In this document: in pieces, positions 16,323 to 24,452 of the stretch
Numbering within the stretch: position 1 is the stretch's first letter
How the letters are laid out: the number at the start of each line of letters is the position of its first letter
Assembly: GCA_035544675.1 (NCBI GenBank)
Contig: DATKCA010000288.1
Location: forward strand, 1-37,855
DNA from: DATKCA01 sp035544675
Lineage (GTDB): Bacteria > Acidobacteriota > Thermoanaerobaculia > Gp7-AA8
Reading direction: 5' to 3'
DNA length: 37,855 nt
The notes under the pieces: generated by a model
The model's input: only the letters and a program-made list of their open reading frames with translations
Told to the model about the DNA's origin: nothing
The model's database searches: none
Translations under genes and position numbers: made by a program

Positions 16323-18145
16323 GCCCGGCGGACTTCCCTCTCACCTTCTGCGTCTTCGTCGACGAACATCAGATCGATCATGTCCTTGTACTTCTTGTCG
16401 ATGTTCTTCCGCTTCACCTTCAGCGACGGAGTGATCTCGTCGTCGTCGATGGTGAAGTCGCGCGGGAGAAGGGTGAAACGGCGGATCTTCTCCTGCCGGT
16501 CGAGATTCTGGTTGAAGCGGTCGATCTCGTCCTGGATCAGCGTGCGCACCTTCTCGTCCTTCACGAGCTCGTCGCGGTTCTGGAACTTCACGCCCATGGC
16601 CGACGCGTCGCGCTCCAGCTTCTCGAAGTTCGGCACGATCAGCGCGGCCAGGTACTTTCGCCGGTCGCCGATCAGCACGGGCGTCCCGATGTAAGGCGAG
16701 CTCTTGAGCATCGCCTCCAGCGGCTGGGGCGCGATGTTCTTGCCGTAGGCGTTGATGATGATGTCTTTCTTGCGATCGGTGATCTTGAGGAAGCCGTCCG
16801 CGTCGAGCTCGCCGATGTCGCCGGTGTGGAACCATCCCTCGTTGTCGATCACCTGCGCGGTCGCCTCCGGGTTGTTCCAGTAGCCCTGCATCACGTGCGG
16901 GCCGCGCGTCAGGATCTCGCCGTCCCTGGCGATCTTGACCTCCACGCCAGGAATGACCGGGCCGACCGAACCGAGGCGCCGCTTCCCGGGGATGTTGACC
17001 GAGATGACCGGCGAGGTCTCCGTCAGACCGTAGCCTTCGAAGATCTCCACGCCGGCGCCGATGAAGAACGCCGCCAGCTCGGCCGAGAGTGGTGCTCCGC
17101 CCGACATAACGAACCGGACGCGCCCACCCAGGCGCTGGTGGATCTTCTTGAACACGAGCTTGTCGGCGACGGCGGCCTTGACCTTCAGCATCCCCGGCAG
17201 AGGCTTCTCCTCCACGCGATACGGCAGGCGCTCCTCGGCCACGCCGAGGGCCCAGCGGAAGATCTTCTGCCGCGCCGGCGGAGCCGCGGCCACGTTGTCC
17301 ATGATGCGCGCGCGCATCTTCTCGAACAGCCGCGGAACCGCGGCGAACACATGCGGCTTGACCTCGCCCAGGTTGTCGGCGACCTTGAGCACGCTCTCCG
17401 CGTACGCGATCGTGGCGCCGTGATAGAGATAGACGAAGTCGACCATGCGCTCGAGGATGTGCGACAGCGGCAGGATCGACAGCGTGACGTCGCCCGGGTG
17501 CAGTGGAATGAGTCCCGAGCACGTGCGAACGTTGCTGGCGATGTTGCCGTGCGAGAGCATGGCGCCCTTCGGATTGCCGGTGGTGCCCGAGGTGTAGACG
17601 AGCGTGGCCAGATCGTCGGCTTTCCGCGAGTCGAGCAGCTCGTCGAAGCGGGCCCGGCCACGCGACTCCTCTTCCTTCCGGCCCGCCTCGACCATCGACT
17701 CGAACGTCATCGTGCCGGCCGGCAGTTGCGCCGGAGGATCGCAGATGATGACGTTGCTCACGCAGGGACAGTGCTTGCGGATCTCGGCGACCTTCTGGAG
17801 CTGTTCCTCGTTCGAGACGATCACGGCGACGGAGGAGGAGTCGTTGAGGATGTACTCGATCTGCCACCCCAGCAGCGTGGGGTACACCGGGACGGAGACC
17901 GCACCGGCGGCCAGGATGGCCAGATCGGCGGTCGTCCATTCGGGGCGGTTCTCCGAGAGGATGGCCACCCTGTCGCCCGGTTTCACGCCGAGGTTGTGGA
18001 GTGCGGTGGAGAACCACCGGACACGGTGGCCCAGATCGGCGACGGAAAGCTCGACCCACCGGTCGCCTTTCTTGGCCATCATCGCGGCCTGGCGGGGAAT
18101 GGTGAGGGTGTACTTGTAGATGTCGTTCAGCGTCTCGACTTTCAT
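16319..18145 (-). CDS. fadD: Long-chain fatty acid-CoA ligase
   Basis: This AMP-forming acyl-CoA synthetase (608 residues) activates free fatty acids with ATP and CoA, feeding the hydratase/dehydrogenase encoded next. The family landmarks are in order: phosphate-binding loop TSGTTGNPKGAMLSHG (185-200), SGGAPLSAELAAFF, GYGLTETSPVISVN, GWFHTGDIGELDADG, DRKKDIIINAYGKNIAP and the C-terminal SLKVKRKNIDKKY. It is closest in layout to the bacterial FadD15/FAA1-like ligases. A start at 18145 is preferred because GGGAGG (18151-18156) sits 5 nt before it; an ATG ten codons further out has no such site. It is co-oriented with the ABC genes 73 bp upstream, so an ABC-fad transcript is possible. Confidence 0.93.
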   Translation of the reverse strand: MKVETLNDIYKYTLTIPRQAAMMAKKGDRWVELSVADLGHRVRWFSTALHNLGVKPGDRVAILSENRPEWTTADLAILAAGAVSVPVYPTLLGWQIEYILNDSSSVAVIVSNEEQLQKVAEIRKHCPCVSNVIICDPPAQLPAGTMTFESMVEAGRKEEESRGRARFDELLDSRKADDLATLVYTSGTTGNPKGAMLSHGNIASNVRTCSGLIPLHPGDVTLSILPLSHILERMVDFVYLYHGATIAYAESVLKVADNLGEVKPHVFAAVPRLFEKMRARIMDNVAAAPPARQKIFRWALGVAEERLPYRVEEKPLPGMLKVKAAVADKLVFKKIHQRLGGRVRFVMSGGAPLSAELAAFFIGAGVEIFEGYGLTETSPVISVNIPGKRRLGSVGPVIPGVEVKIARDGEILTRGPHVMQGYWNNPEATAQVIDNEGWFHTGDIGELDADGFLKITDRKKDIIINAYGKNIAPQPLEAMLKSSPYIGTPVLIGDRRKYLAALIVPNFEKLERDASAMGVKFQNRDELVKDEKVRTLIQDEIDRFNQNLDRQEKIRRFTLLPRDFTIDDDEITPSLKVKRKNIDKKYKDMIDLMFVDEDAEGEREVRRA

Positions 18146-18218
18146 GCGCGCCTCCCGAAGAGTCCGAGGCGGCATGATATCGAAGAATGGAGCGCGGGGT
18201 GTCCCTACTCGCGCCCTG

Positions 18219-19547
18219 TTACGCCACTTTCATCCAGCGCCACATCTCCGGGATGGTGGGCCGCTTGCCGTACGACAGGATGCCGGTCCGGAAGATCTTG
18301 GCCGTGGCCCAGAAGAACGCGGCGATCGTGGCGATGGACACCGCGATCGACACCAGCACGTGCCAGAACGGCGGGTCGGACACCAGCGTGCGGATGAACA
18401 TCGTCAGCGGACCGAAAACCGGCGCGAGCGACATCCCCACGGACAGCGTCGAGTCAGGGTTCGTGATGATCGCGGCCATCAGGAACCAGGGCAGCAGCAT
18501 GATCATCGTGAACGGGCCGATGAGCTGCTGCGCCTCACGGTCCGAGTTGCAGACCGCTCCGCCGATCGCGTAGATGCAGACGTACGTCAGGTACGCCAGC
18601 ACGAAGAAGATGATGAAGTAGACGAAGGTGCTGACCTGAAGATACTGCGCGACGCTGACGCCGGCCATCACCGCAGTGGCCGCGCCGAACACCCCCACTC
18701 CCACCCCCATCAGCATCCACACCGTGACCTGAGTCAGTCCGACGGCGGCGATCCCCATGATCTTCCCGGTCAGCAGCTGCGACGGCGTCATCGATGAAAC
18801 GAGGACTTCCACCACCCTGTCGGTCTTCTCCTGGATGATGCCGCGCATGATCTCCAGACCGTAGATCAGCGTCGGGAGCACGAGGAGCGCGGCGAAGATG
18901 AAGCCGATGAAGAAGTTCCCCACTCCCCCCTTCTTCTGCTCGCCGGTCTTCGACACCTGCAGGGCCTCGATCCGCATCTCGCTCATGAGCTGATCCAGCT
19001 CGCCCGGGGCGATGCCTTTCCCGGTCAGCCGCAGACGCTGCACGGCGCTGTTGGTGATCGAGGCCAGCCTCTCCTGCGTGATGAAGTCCGTGGAGGAGCG
19101 GCCGAAGTACTTCAGCGTGGCATCGGGAGACTCGACGGCATCGGGCGGGATCAGCAGCACTCCGTCCAGCGCGGCGCCTTTCTCCTTCTGGGTCATCCGG
19201 TCGAGGTACGGCTGTGCGGTCGACTGGAGCGCCGCGTCCCCGGCCCGGTTCACGTAGTCGACGTCGAGAGAAGAGGACATCTGGCCGCGGCGTCGCGGGA
19301 TGGGCCGCTTCTCTGCCGCCTTCTCCTCCTGTGTCGGCTCGTTCGGCATCGCGAATGCGGCTTCGAGCCGGCCGGTGCCATCGAGCACCACGACCTTCTT
19401 CTTTCCCATCCCCTTCACCATCAGCATGGAGGGAAGCACCATCAGCCCGGCCATGAGCGCCGGCAGCAGGAAGGTCATGATGATGAACATCTTCCGGCGG
19501 ACGGCAATGAGGTACTCCCGCTTGAACACCGCGAGGAACTTGTTCAC
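18219..19547 (-). CDS. ABC-2 type exporter permease, NatB-like
   Basis: This is the membrane subunit of an ABC exporter, 442 residues. One hydrophobic segment near the N-terminus (about 20-42, IIMTFLLPALMAGLMVLPSML) is followed by a large extracytoplasmic domain (to about 225). About five membrane helices follow, including GFIFAALLVLPTLIYGLEIMRG, with the ABC-2 hallmark IIQEKTDRVVEVLVSSMTPSQLL between them. This is the NatB/ABC2_membrane_3 architecture; NatAB of Bacillus exports sodium, but the substrate here is unknown. Its start overlaps the ATPase stop by 4 nt, so the two are translationally coupled and clearly partners. Confidence 0.9.
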   Translation of the reverse strand: MNKFLAVFKREYLIAVRRKMFIIMTFLLPALMAGLMVLPSMLMVKGMGKKKVVVLDGTGRLEAAFAMPNEPTQEEKAAEKRPIPRRRGQMSSSLDVDYVNRAGDAALQSTAQPYLDRMTQKEKGAALDGVLLIPPDAVESPDATLKYFGRSSTDFITQERLASITNSAVQRLRLTGKGIAPGELDQLMSEMRIEALQVSKTGEQKKGGVGNFFIGFIFAALLVLPTLIYGLEIMRGIIQEKTDRVVEVLVSSMTPSQLLTGKIMGIAAVGLTQVTVWMLMGVGVGVFGAATAVMAGVSVAQYLQVSTFVYFIIFFVLAYLTYVCIYAIGGAVCNSDREAQQLIGPFTMIMLLPWFLMAAIITNPDSTLSVGMSLAPVFGPLTMFIRTLVSDPPFWHVLVSIAVSIATIAAFFWATAKIFRTGILSYGKRPTIPEMWRWMKVA

Positions 19548-20467
19548 TGCGCGACCTCCGTGAGCGTCTCCGCTCCCACTTTCTCGATGAAGATCTCTTC
19601 GAGCGACGGCGAGGCCACCTGGAACCTGTGGATGCGCAGCCTGGCCATGGCCGCTTCGAGGATTCGCTGGGGGTCGGCGCCGTCGTGGAGCGTCAGCTCC
19701 GCGGCGTTGTTCACGATCGAGGCCTTTTTCACGCTGGGCAGCTCAGCGAGGAAACTGCCGTCGCCGTCATATTCGACATGGAGCGTGTCCTTGCCGAACG
19801 ACGCCTTCACGGTCTCGATGTTGCCGCCCAGAATCACTCGACCCTTGTGGATGAGGATGATGTCGTCGGCCATCCGCTCGGCCTCCCCCATCATGTGCGT
19901 GGACAGCAGGATGGTCTTGCCCTCCTCCTTCAGCTCACGGAGGAGATTGCGGACGAGAACCATGTTGACGGGATCGAGCCCCGACTGCGGCTCGTCCAGG
20001 ATGATGAGCTCGGGATCGTGCAGGAGCGTGCCGATGAGCTGCACCTTCTGCTGATTCCCTTTGGACAGCTCCTCGATTTTCGCATCCCGCTTCTCCTGCA
20101 GCTCGAAGCGGTCCAGCCACTGGTTGATGAGCGGGCGGATGTCGCTCCGCTTCCTCCCCTTGATCTCGGCCAGGAAGAGCAGATGGTCGACGACCTTCAT
20201 CTGCTTGTAGAGCCCGCGCTCTTCCGGAAGGTAGCCGATGCTGTCGCGGAACGGAGCGCCGTCGTTGTTGGCCCCGCGCCACTCGATGGATCCGGAGTCA
20301 GGCATGAAGATGCCGGTGATCATCCGGATGATCGTGGTCTTCCCGGCCCCGTTGCGACCGAGGAGGCCGGTAATGGTTCCGCGCCGTACGGCGAATGAGA
20401 CGCCGTCGACGGCGCGCACGGAGGCAAAGGTCTTGACTACGTCACGTACTTCGAGGATTTCGGACAT
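19544..20467 (-). CDS. ABC exporter ATP-binding protein, NatA-like
   Basis: This is the ATPase subunit of the exporter above, 307 residues. Walker A is GRNGAGKTT (37-45), the signature is LSKGNQQ (134-140), Walker B is LIILDEP (154-160) followed by QSGLDP, and the H-loop histidine is H191 (STHMMGEAERMA). A C-terminal extension of about 90 residues (GRVILGGNIETV onward) matches the NatA-type DUF4162 region. The start codon lies just downstream of a strong hairpin, with GGAG about 13 nt upstream as the only Shine-Dalgarno-like sequence. A TACAAT hexamer at 20504-20509 (minus strand) could be its -10 element. Confidence 0.93.
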   Translation of the reverse strand: MSEILEVRDVVKTFASVRAVDGVSFAVRRGTITGLLGRNGAGKTTIIRMITGIFMPDSGSIEWRGANNDGAPFRDSIGYLPEERGLYKQMKVVDHLLFLAEIKGRKRSDIRPLINQWLDRFELQEKRDAKIEELSKGNQQKVQLIGTLLHDPELIILDEPQSGLDPVNMVLVRNLLRELKEEGKTILLSTHMMGEAERMADDIILIHKGRVILGGNIETVKASFGKDTLHVEYDGDGSFLAELPSVKKASIVNNAAELTLHDGADPQRILEAAMARLRIHRFQVASPSLEEIFIEKVGAETLTEVAQ

Positions 20468-20468
20468 G

Positions 20469-20506
20469 AATACCCGGCAACTCCGTAAGGTGAGCTGCCG
20501 GGTATT
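20469..20506. promoter_or_regulatory. Hairpin immediately before the NatA-like start codon
   Basis: AATACCCGGCA (20469-20479) pairs perfectly with TGCCGGGTATT (20496-20506) around a 16-nt loop. It begins 1 nt upstream of the ATG at 20467 and lies 15 nt beyond the stop of the small exported-protein gene. It could be a weak terminator for that gene or a structure masking translation initiation of the exporter. Confidence 0.6.
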
Positions 20507-20521
20507 GTACGTGGGCCGGGA

Positions 20522-20722
20522 TCAGGGAATTGGCGGCTGGGGGAAGTTGACCGTGGTGACCGGGGTGAAGGCCCGTTTCAGAACCTTGATGATCTGCTCA
20601 ACGCGGTCCCGGAACGAGCCCGGATTGTCCAAATCCCGTCTCGCAGCGAACGCGGACGGAGCGGGCAGAGAAAGACTAAGCGCGAGGAGCGCTACGGCAA
20701 GCTGGTTGACACGACGGCTCAT
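20522..20722 (-). CDS. Small exported protein, 66 residues
   Basis: I do not recognise a family. The product has a classic signal peptide: MSRRVNQ, a hydrophobic LAVALLALSLSLP core, and a likely signal-peptidase site after PSAFA (about residue 26). The mature part is about 40 residues, with an amphipathic stretch SFRDRVEQIIKVLKRAF and a proline-rich end FPQPPIP. A strong Shine-Dalgarno (AGGAGGG, 20727-20733) 4-5 nt before the ATG makes this a real gene despite its size. It lies 100 bp downstream of the ZAS-TPR gene on the same strand and just before the ABC exporter genes. It could be an exported signal or structural peptide belonging to either neighbour. Confidence 0.7.
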   Translation of the reverse strand: MSRRVNQLAVALLALSLSLPAPSAFAARRDLDNPGSFRDRVEQIIKVLKRAFTPVTTVNFPQPPIP

Positions 20723-20808
20723 TGCACCCTCCTGAGGTGACTCTTTTCCGTGCTTTTAGGAGGGCGCCCTAAGGGGGGAGTGACTGGGGCCGGGAAATCC
20801 CTACCCTT

Positions 20809-20828
20809 CGATAGAAAAAAATCTATCG
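20809..20828. repeat. Small hairpin over the ZAS-TPR stop codon
   Basis: CGATAGA (20809-20815) pairs with TCTATCG (20822-20828) across a six-base loop; on the minus strand the T-run lies in the loop, not after the stem. The stem includes the TAG stop (20823-20825). The gap behind it also holds a perfect AGGGCGCCCT palindrome (20761-20770). Its function is unclear, and it is not a canonical terminator. Confidence 0.5.
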
Positions 20829-22187
20829 GAGGTCGACGGGATGGGGCGGTGGGACGAACAGCAGGCTCGGCTGTTTCTCGGCGTTCTCGACGTATCGCTT
20901 GACGTGGCGCACGAGCTCTCGGGAGAGCTTGCGCTGCTCCGCAGCCTCCCGGAGATACGTCAGCGCAATGAGAGGACACTCCGTCTCTCCCGAACCTGAC
21001 CGCTGGAAGTACTCCACGACGTTACCGCACAGTCGTTCCGCTTCGGCGAAGTTTCTCTCGGCGAGCATCACGTCGGCAAGTTCGAGATCGATGGTGACGG
21101 CAAAGTAACTCATGCCTAGTTCGCGCGCTTCTGCCGCGAGAGCCTGGAAACGGCGCTTTGCTTCCACGACGTGGCCCTCCTTGCGCAAAAGGACCGCAAT
21201 GTTCGCGCGGTTGCGGGCGGCATTCGGAGCAGCACCCATTTCGTCAAAGAGCAGTTCAGCCAGCTGATACGCCGAGAGCGCTTCGACGGTCTCACCGAGC
21301 TCCGCCTGACAGAGTGCGATGTTCGAGATCGTAAGCGCTCGCGTGAAGCCGTCAACGTCCGAAGTACATCCTGTCGCTATGGTGCGCAGGATCGCCAACG
21401 CATCGCGGTATCTGCTGAGCTGCATCAGCAGATACGCCTCTGCAATCCGCGCTGAGGAAAGACGCTGACGGTCGCCGTATGCATCAAATACGCGCGCGGC
21501 ATCACGGGAAAGGGTGATTGCCTCCTGGAACTTCTCGATGGAGCGGTAAACAAGGGCGCGGACGATGTTCAGCCTGGCCATGTCATAGTCTGCCGCCGCG
21601 CACCGATCGAGCTCACGCTGAGCACGCTCAACCTGTTTCAAAGCCTCCGCCGTGTTACCAACGATGAAGAGTGCGTACGCATACTGGCGCCCGGCGGCGC
21701 CGCGGACGCGTGCAACGACATTCGTTTCGTAGTCCGATTCATCGAGGGACTGCGCAACCACGAGTGCTGCTCTTCCGATCTCCAGACCGTCCTTGGGCTG
21801 GGAAGTGAGGGCAGACTCCGAACTGCTGATCAGCAGGTTGGCCACTCCCGCATTCTGATAACGGATGTCGTGAGCCACGATCGAGCACCAGGACTCACGC
21901 GGCTCGCGGAACAGCGACTCGACCAGTTCTTCCGCGATGCCGACCTCAGCCTGACGCGCCGACGCAAACGCGCGAAGCCGCGAGATGGTCTCGGCCGACG
22001 GCTCCTGGCGAAGCTCTCGCGAGTCCCAAACCGCCTCTTGGCCGAGAACGTCCGCCACCGCGCGATACGACTGGAGTGTCTCCGCGCAGGTCGAGCACGC
22101 CGTCAGGTGCGGGTCCAGAGCCTCACTACCCTCCCCATGCAGAATGCCGATCAGAGATTCGTCGTCGTAGTGGCGTTCCACGATCAT
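20823..22187 (-). CDS. Anti-sigma-like protein: zinc finger (ZAS) plus TPR array
   Basis: This 454-residue, apparently cytosolic protein has two parts. The N-terminus holds an anti-sigma zinc motif H27-x3-C31-x2-C34 (HLTACSTC), with H6 or H17 as possible fourth ligand. From about residue 95 on it is all-helical with degenerate TPR-like repeats, for example GNTAEALKQVERAQRELD, EKFQEAITLSRDAARVFD, SRYRDALAILRTIA, GETVEALSAYQLAELLFDEMG and RNFAEAERLCGNVVEYFQR. No membrane segment is seen, so unlike most ZAS anti-sigmas it should sense a cytosolic ligand or partner. Its start overlaps the sigma-factor stop by 4 nt, which argues that it regulates that sigma factor. Base use is somewhat less GC-rich than its neighbours. 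Confidence 0.85.
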   Translation of the reverse strand: MIVERHYDDESLIGILHGEGSEALDPHLTACSTCAETLQSYRAVADVLGQEAVWDSRELRQEPSAETISRLRAFASARQAEVGIAEELVESLFREPRESWCSIVAHDIRYQNAGVANLLISSSESALTSQPKDGLEIGRAALVVAQSLDESDYETNVVARVRGAAGRQYAYALFIVGNTAEALKQVERAQRELDRCAAADYDMARLNIVRALVYRSIEKFQEAITLSRDAARVFDAYGDRQRLSSARIAEAYLLMQLSRYRDALAILRTIATGCTSDVDGFTRALTISNIALCQAELGETVEALSAYQLAELLFDEMGAAPNAARNRANIAVLLRKEGHVVEAKRRFQALAAEARELGMSYFAVTIDLELADVMLAERNFAEAERLCGNVVEYFQRSGSGETECPLIALTYLREAAEQRKLSRELVRHVKRYVENAEKQPSLLFVPPPHPVDLR

Positions 22188-22783
22188 CGGTTCACCGCCG
22201 TGATGTTGAGGTAGATCTCACGGACCCGCTTCAGGCAGTTGTGGATGAGCTTCTCCGCGTAGCGCGTCGTCGTCTCCAGCTCGCGGGCCACCTCGCCCGC
22301 GGAACGGCCGTCGAAATAGTGGAGGCGCAGCGTCTCCCGGCAGCGCGGCTGCAGATACGCGAGCGCCTGCTGGATCGTCATCTCCATGGCCCGCTTCTCC
22401 GGCAACGCGTGCGAGCGCGGATCCGAGTGCTCGATGTAGTCATCCGGCAGCGACTCGGAGCGTGTCTGCGTGCGCCAGTAGTGACGGCTGGCGTTGCAGA
22501 TCGCCGCAACCAGCCAGGCCCGGATGTTCTCGATCTTCGTGCCCGTCTGCAGAAGCGAAAGGAAGACTTCCTGGAGCAGACCCTCCGCATCGGACTCCGG
22601 CACGCGGAACTTGCGGCAGGCCACCGACAGCAGCAGCGTGCGGTGCTGGAGGTAGAGAGCCTCGACGTCTTCCGGCGCAGCCATGCGCGGAGAAGTCACG
22701 CGCGGAGTCGCCGGCAGCGACACCGGCAGCACCGGTGTTTCACTCACCGGAGACGGCTGCGGCATGACGGTTTGCTCGAGCAC
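22184..22783 (-). CDS. ECF-type RNA polymerase sigma factor
   Basis: This 199-residue alternative sigma factor has the two-region ECF layout. Region 2 (about 40-105) reads EALYLQHRTLLLSVACRKF, DAEGLLQEVFLSLLQ and NIRAWLVAAICNASRHYWR. Region 4 (about 138-190) reads IQQALAYLQPRCRETLRLHYFDGRSAGEVARELETTTRYAEKLIHNCLKRVRE, a sigma-70 helix-turn-helix. A Pro/Ser-rich leader of about 35 residues precedes region 2. The GTG at 22783 has a Shine-Dalgarno-like AAAGGAA close upstream; an ATG six codons inside is the alternative. A TATACT hexamer lies 13 nt before the GTG (22797-22802, minus strand). The gene is divergent from the M20 peptidase across 125 bp and coupled to the ZAS-TPR gene. Confidence 0.9.
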   Translation of the reverse strand: MLEQTVMPQPSPVSETPVLPVSLPATPRVTSPRMAAPEDVEALYLQHRTLLLSVACRKFRVPESDAEGLLQEVFLSLLQTGTKIENIRAWLVAAICNASRHYWRTQTRSESLPDDYIEHSDPRSHALPEKRAMEMTIQQALAYLQPRCRETLRLHYFDGRSAGEVARELETTTRYAEKLIHNCLKRVREIYLNITAVNR

Positions 22784-22893
22784 CAGTTCCTTTCCCAGTA
22801 TACGCTCGATTACTTGCTGAAGTATTTACGTGCTGAGACCTGTAAAACCCTACCACATTCCGGTGGAAACGCGAATACGCCGGATCACGGTGC

Positions 22894-22899
22894 TATTCT
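22894..22899 (+). promoter_or_regulatory. Candidate -10 hexamer of a leaderless M20 transcript
   Basis: TATTCT lies 9 nt before the ATG of the M20 gene, and no Shine-Dalgarno is visible between them. With a start site about 7 nt downstream, the mRNA would begin almost at the ATG. No good -35 was found. Confidence 0.4.
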
Positions 22900-22908
22900 C
22901 CGCCCCCG

Positions 22909-24324
22909 ATGCAAGCCGACGCCACCCGCAAGCTCGTGAACGATCAGTGGGATTCCTCCATTATCCCCACCATCCAGCAGTACATCCGGATCCCCAACCA
23001 GTCTCCCCTCTTCGACCCCCAGTGGCGGCAGAACGGACACATGCACGCCGCCGTCTCTCTGGCCAGCGAGTGGGCGGCCAAACAGGGCGTGACCGGCCTG
23101 ACCATGGAAGTGCTCGAGGAGGACGGGCGCACGCCGCTCATCTTCCTGGAGGTTGCCGGCGACGCCTCATCCACCGTGCTCATGTACGGGCATCTCGACA
23201 AGCAGCCGGCCATGGTGGGGTGGGAGGACGGTCTCGGACCGTGGACACCGGTGATGCGCGACGGCCGGCTGTACGGCCGCGGCGCCGCGGACGACGGTTA
23301 CGCGATCTTCGCCACGATCGCCGCGATCCGCGCCGTCCAGCAGCAGAACGTGAAGCACTCGCGCATCGTGGTCATCATCGAATGCTGCGAGGAGAGCGGC
23401 TCGGTCGATCTGCCGGCCTACATCGACATCCTGGCCGATCGAATCCGCACCCCGCGCCTGATCATCTGCCTCGACAGCGGCTGCGGGAACTACGAGCAGC
23501 TCTGGATGACGACGTCGCTGCGGGGCTCCCTGGTGGGAAACCTCCGCGTCGAGGTGCTCACCGAGGGCGTTCACTCCGGCGATGCCAGCGGCATCGTTCC
23601 GTCGAGCTTCCGCATTCTCCGGCTCATGCTCGAACGGCTGGAGGAAGCGGAGTCCGGCCGTATCAGACCCGAGTGGCTCTGGGTCGAGGTGCCGCCTCAC
23701 CGGATGGAGGAGGCGCGCCAGACCGCGAAGATCCTCGGCGATGGAGTCTTCACCAAGTTCCCGTGGATCGGCAGCATGCAGCCGGTGTCGAAGAACCCGG
23801 TGGAGCTGCTGCTCAACCGGACGTGGCGGCCGACGCTGTCCATCACAGGACAGGAAGGTCTGCCCGACCTGGTCCAGGGCGGCAACGTGCTCCGTCCGCA
23901 GACCGCGCTGAAACTCTCCATCCGCACTCCGCCGACGCTGAATGTGTCCGGACTCGACCGGAAGCTCAAAGAGCTCTTCGAGACCGACGTGCCGTACGGC
24001 GCGCGCGTGGTCTTCGACGCCGAGAAGGCGGGGACAGGCTGGCAGGCTCCGAAGATCGCGTCCTGGCTGGAGAAGTCCGTCGATTCCGCCTCGAAGAACT
24101 ACTTCGGAAAACCGTCCACGACCTTCGGCGAAGGCGGATCGATTCCGTTCATGGGCATGCTCGGCGAGCGTTATCCCGACGCCCAGTTCCTGATCACCGG
24201 AGTCCTCGGTCCGAACAGCAACGCGCACGGACCGAACGAGTTTCTGCACATCCCATTCGCGAAGTCCCTGACCGCTGTGGTGGCGCAGCTGATCGCGGAC
24301 GAAGCCTCGAGCTCTAAGCTTTAG
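22909..24324 (+). CDS. M20-family metallodipeptidase
   Basis: This is a probable cytosolic di-zinc dipeptidase of 471 residues, close in layout to the carnosinase/CNDP group of M20. Metal ligands and catalytic residues are all visible: H95 and D97 (YGHLDKQP), D128 (GRGAADDGY), E161 (general base) and E162 (CEESGS), D189 (LDSGCG) and H440 (NAHGPNEF). The central lid/dimerisation domain spans about 210-390 and contains EGVHSGDASGIVPSSFR. No signal peptide is present. The gene is divergent from the sigma-factor unit and convergent with the DUF1684 gene, and has no operon partner. Confidence 0.93.
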   Translation: MQADATRKLVNDQWDSSIIPTIQQYIRIPNQSPLFDPQWRQNGHMHAAVSLASEWAAKQGVTGLTMEVLEEDGRTPLIFLEVAGDASSTVLMYGHLDKQPAMVGWEDGLGPWTPVMRDGRLYGRGAADDGYAIFATIAAIRAVQQQNVKHSRIVVIIECCEESGSVDLPAYIDILADRIRTPRLIICLDSGCGNYEQLWMTTSLRGSLVGNLRVEVLTEGVHSGDASGIVPSSFRILRLMLERLEEAESGRIRPEWLWVEVPPHRMEEARQTAKILGDGVFTKFPWIGSMQPVSKNPVELLLNRTWRPTLSITGQEGLPDLVQGGNVLRPQTALKLSIRTPPTLNVSGLDRKLKELFETDVPYGARVVFDAEKAGTGWQAPKIASWLEKSVDSASKNYFGKPSTTFGEGGSIPFMGMLGERYPDAQFLITGVLGPNSNAHGPNEFLHIPFAKSLTAVVAQLIADEASSSKL

Positions 24325-24345
24325 AGGCCTAGAGCCGTTACGGAG

Positions 24346-24429
24346 CCTCTGCGCAACTTTGTGATCTCTGTGACTCTGTGGTTGACGTCAAACCACAGAG
24401 TCACAGAGGACGCAGAGCTTACGCAGAGG
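24346..24429. repeat. Palindrome between convergent M20 and DUF1684 genes
   Basis: An 18-nt perfect inverted repeat (24366-24383 and 24391-24408, containing ACCACAGAGTCACAGAG) surrounds a palindromic GACGTC. An outer pair, CCTCTGCG (24346-24353) and CGCAGAGG (24422-24429), extends it. The ACAGAG-rich sequence recalls dispersed repeats of several soil phyla. Lying between two gene ends, it may terminate transcription from both sides, although it lacks T-runs. Confidence 0.65.
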
Positions 24430-24452
24430 TTCCTTAGCGATTGGAGCGCCTG

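Noticed and set aside
14205..16694. 829-codon open frame antisense to the fadJ-like gene
   Set aside because: The sense strand encodes a complete FadJ with all catalytic residues; the antisense product has no domain.
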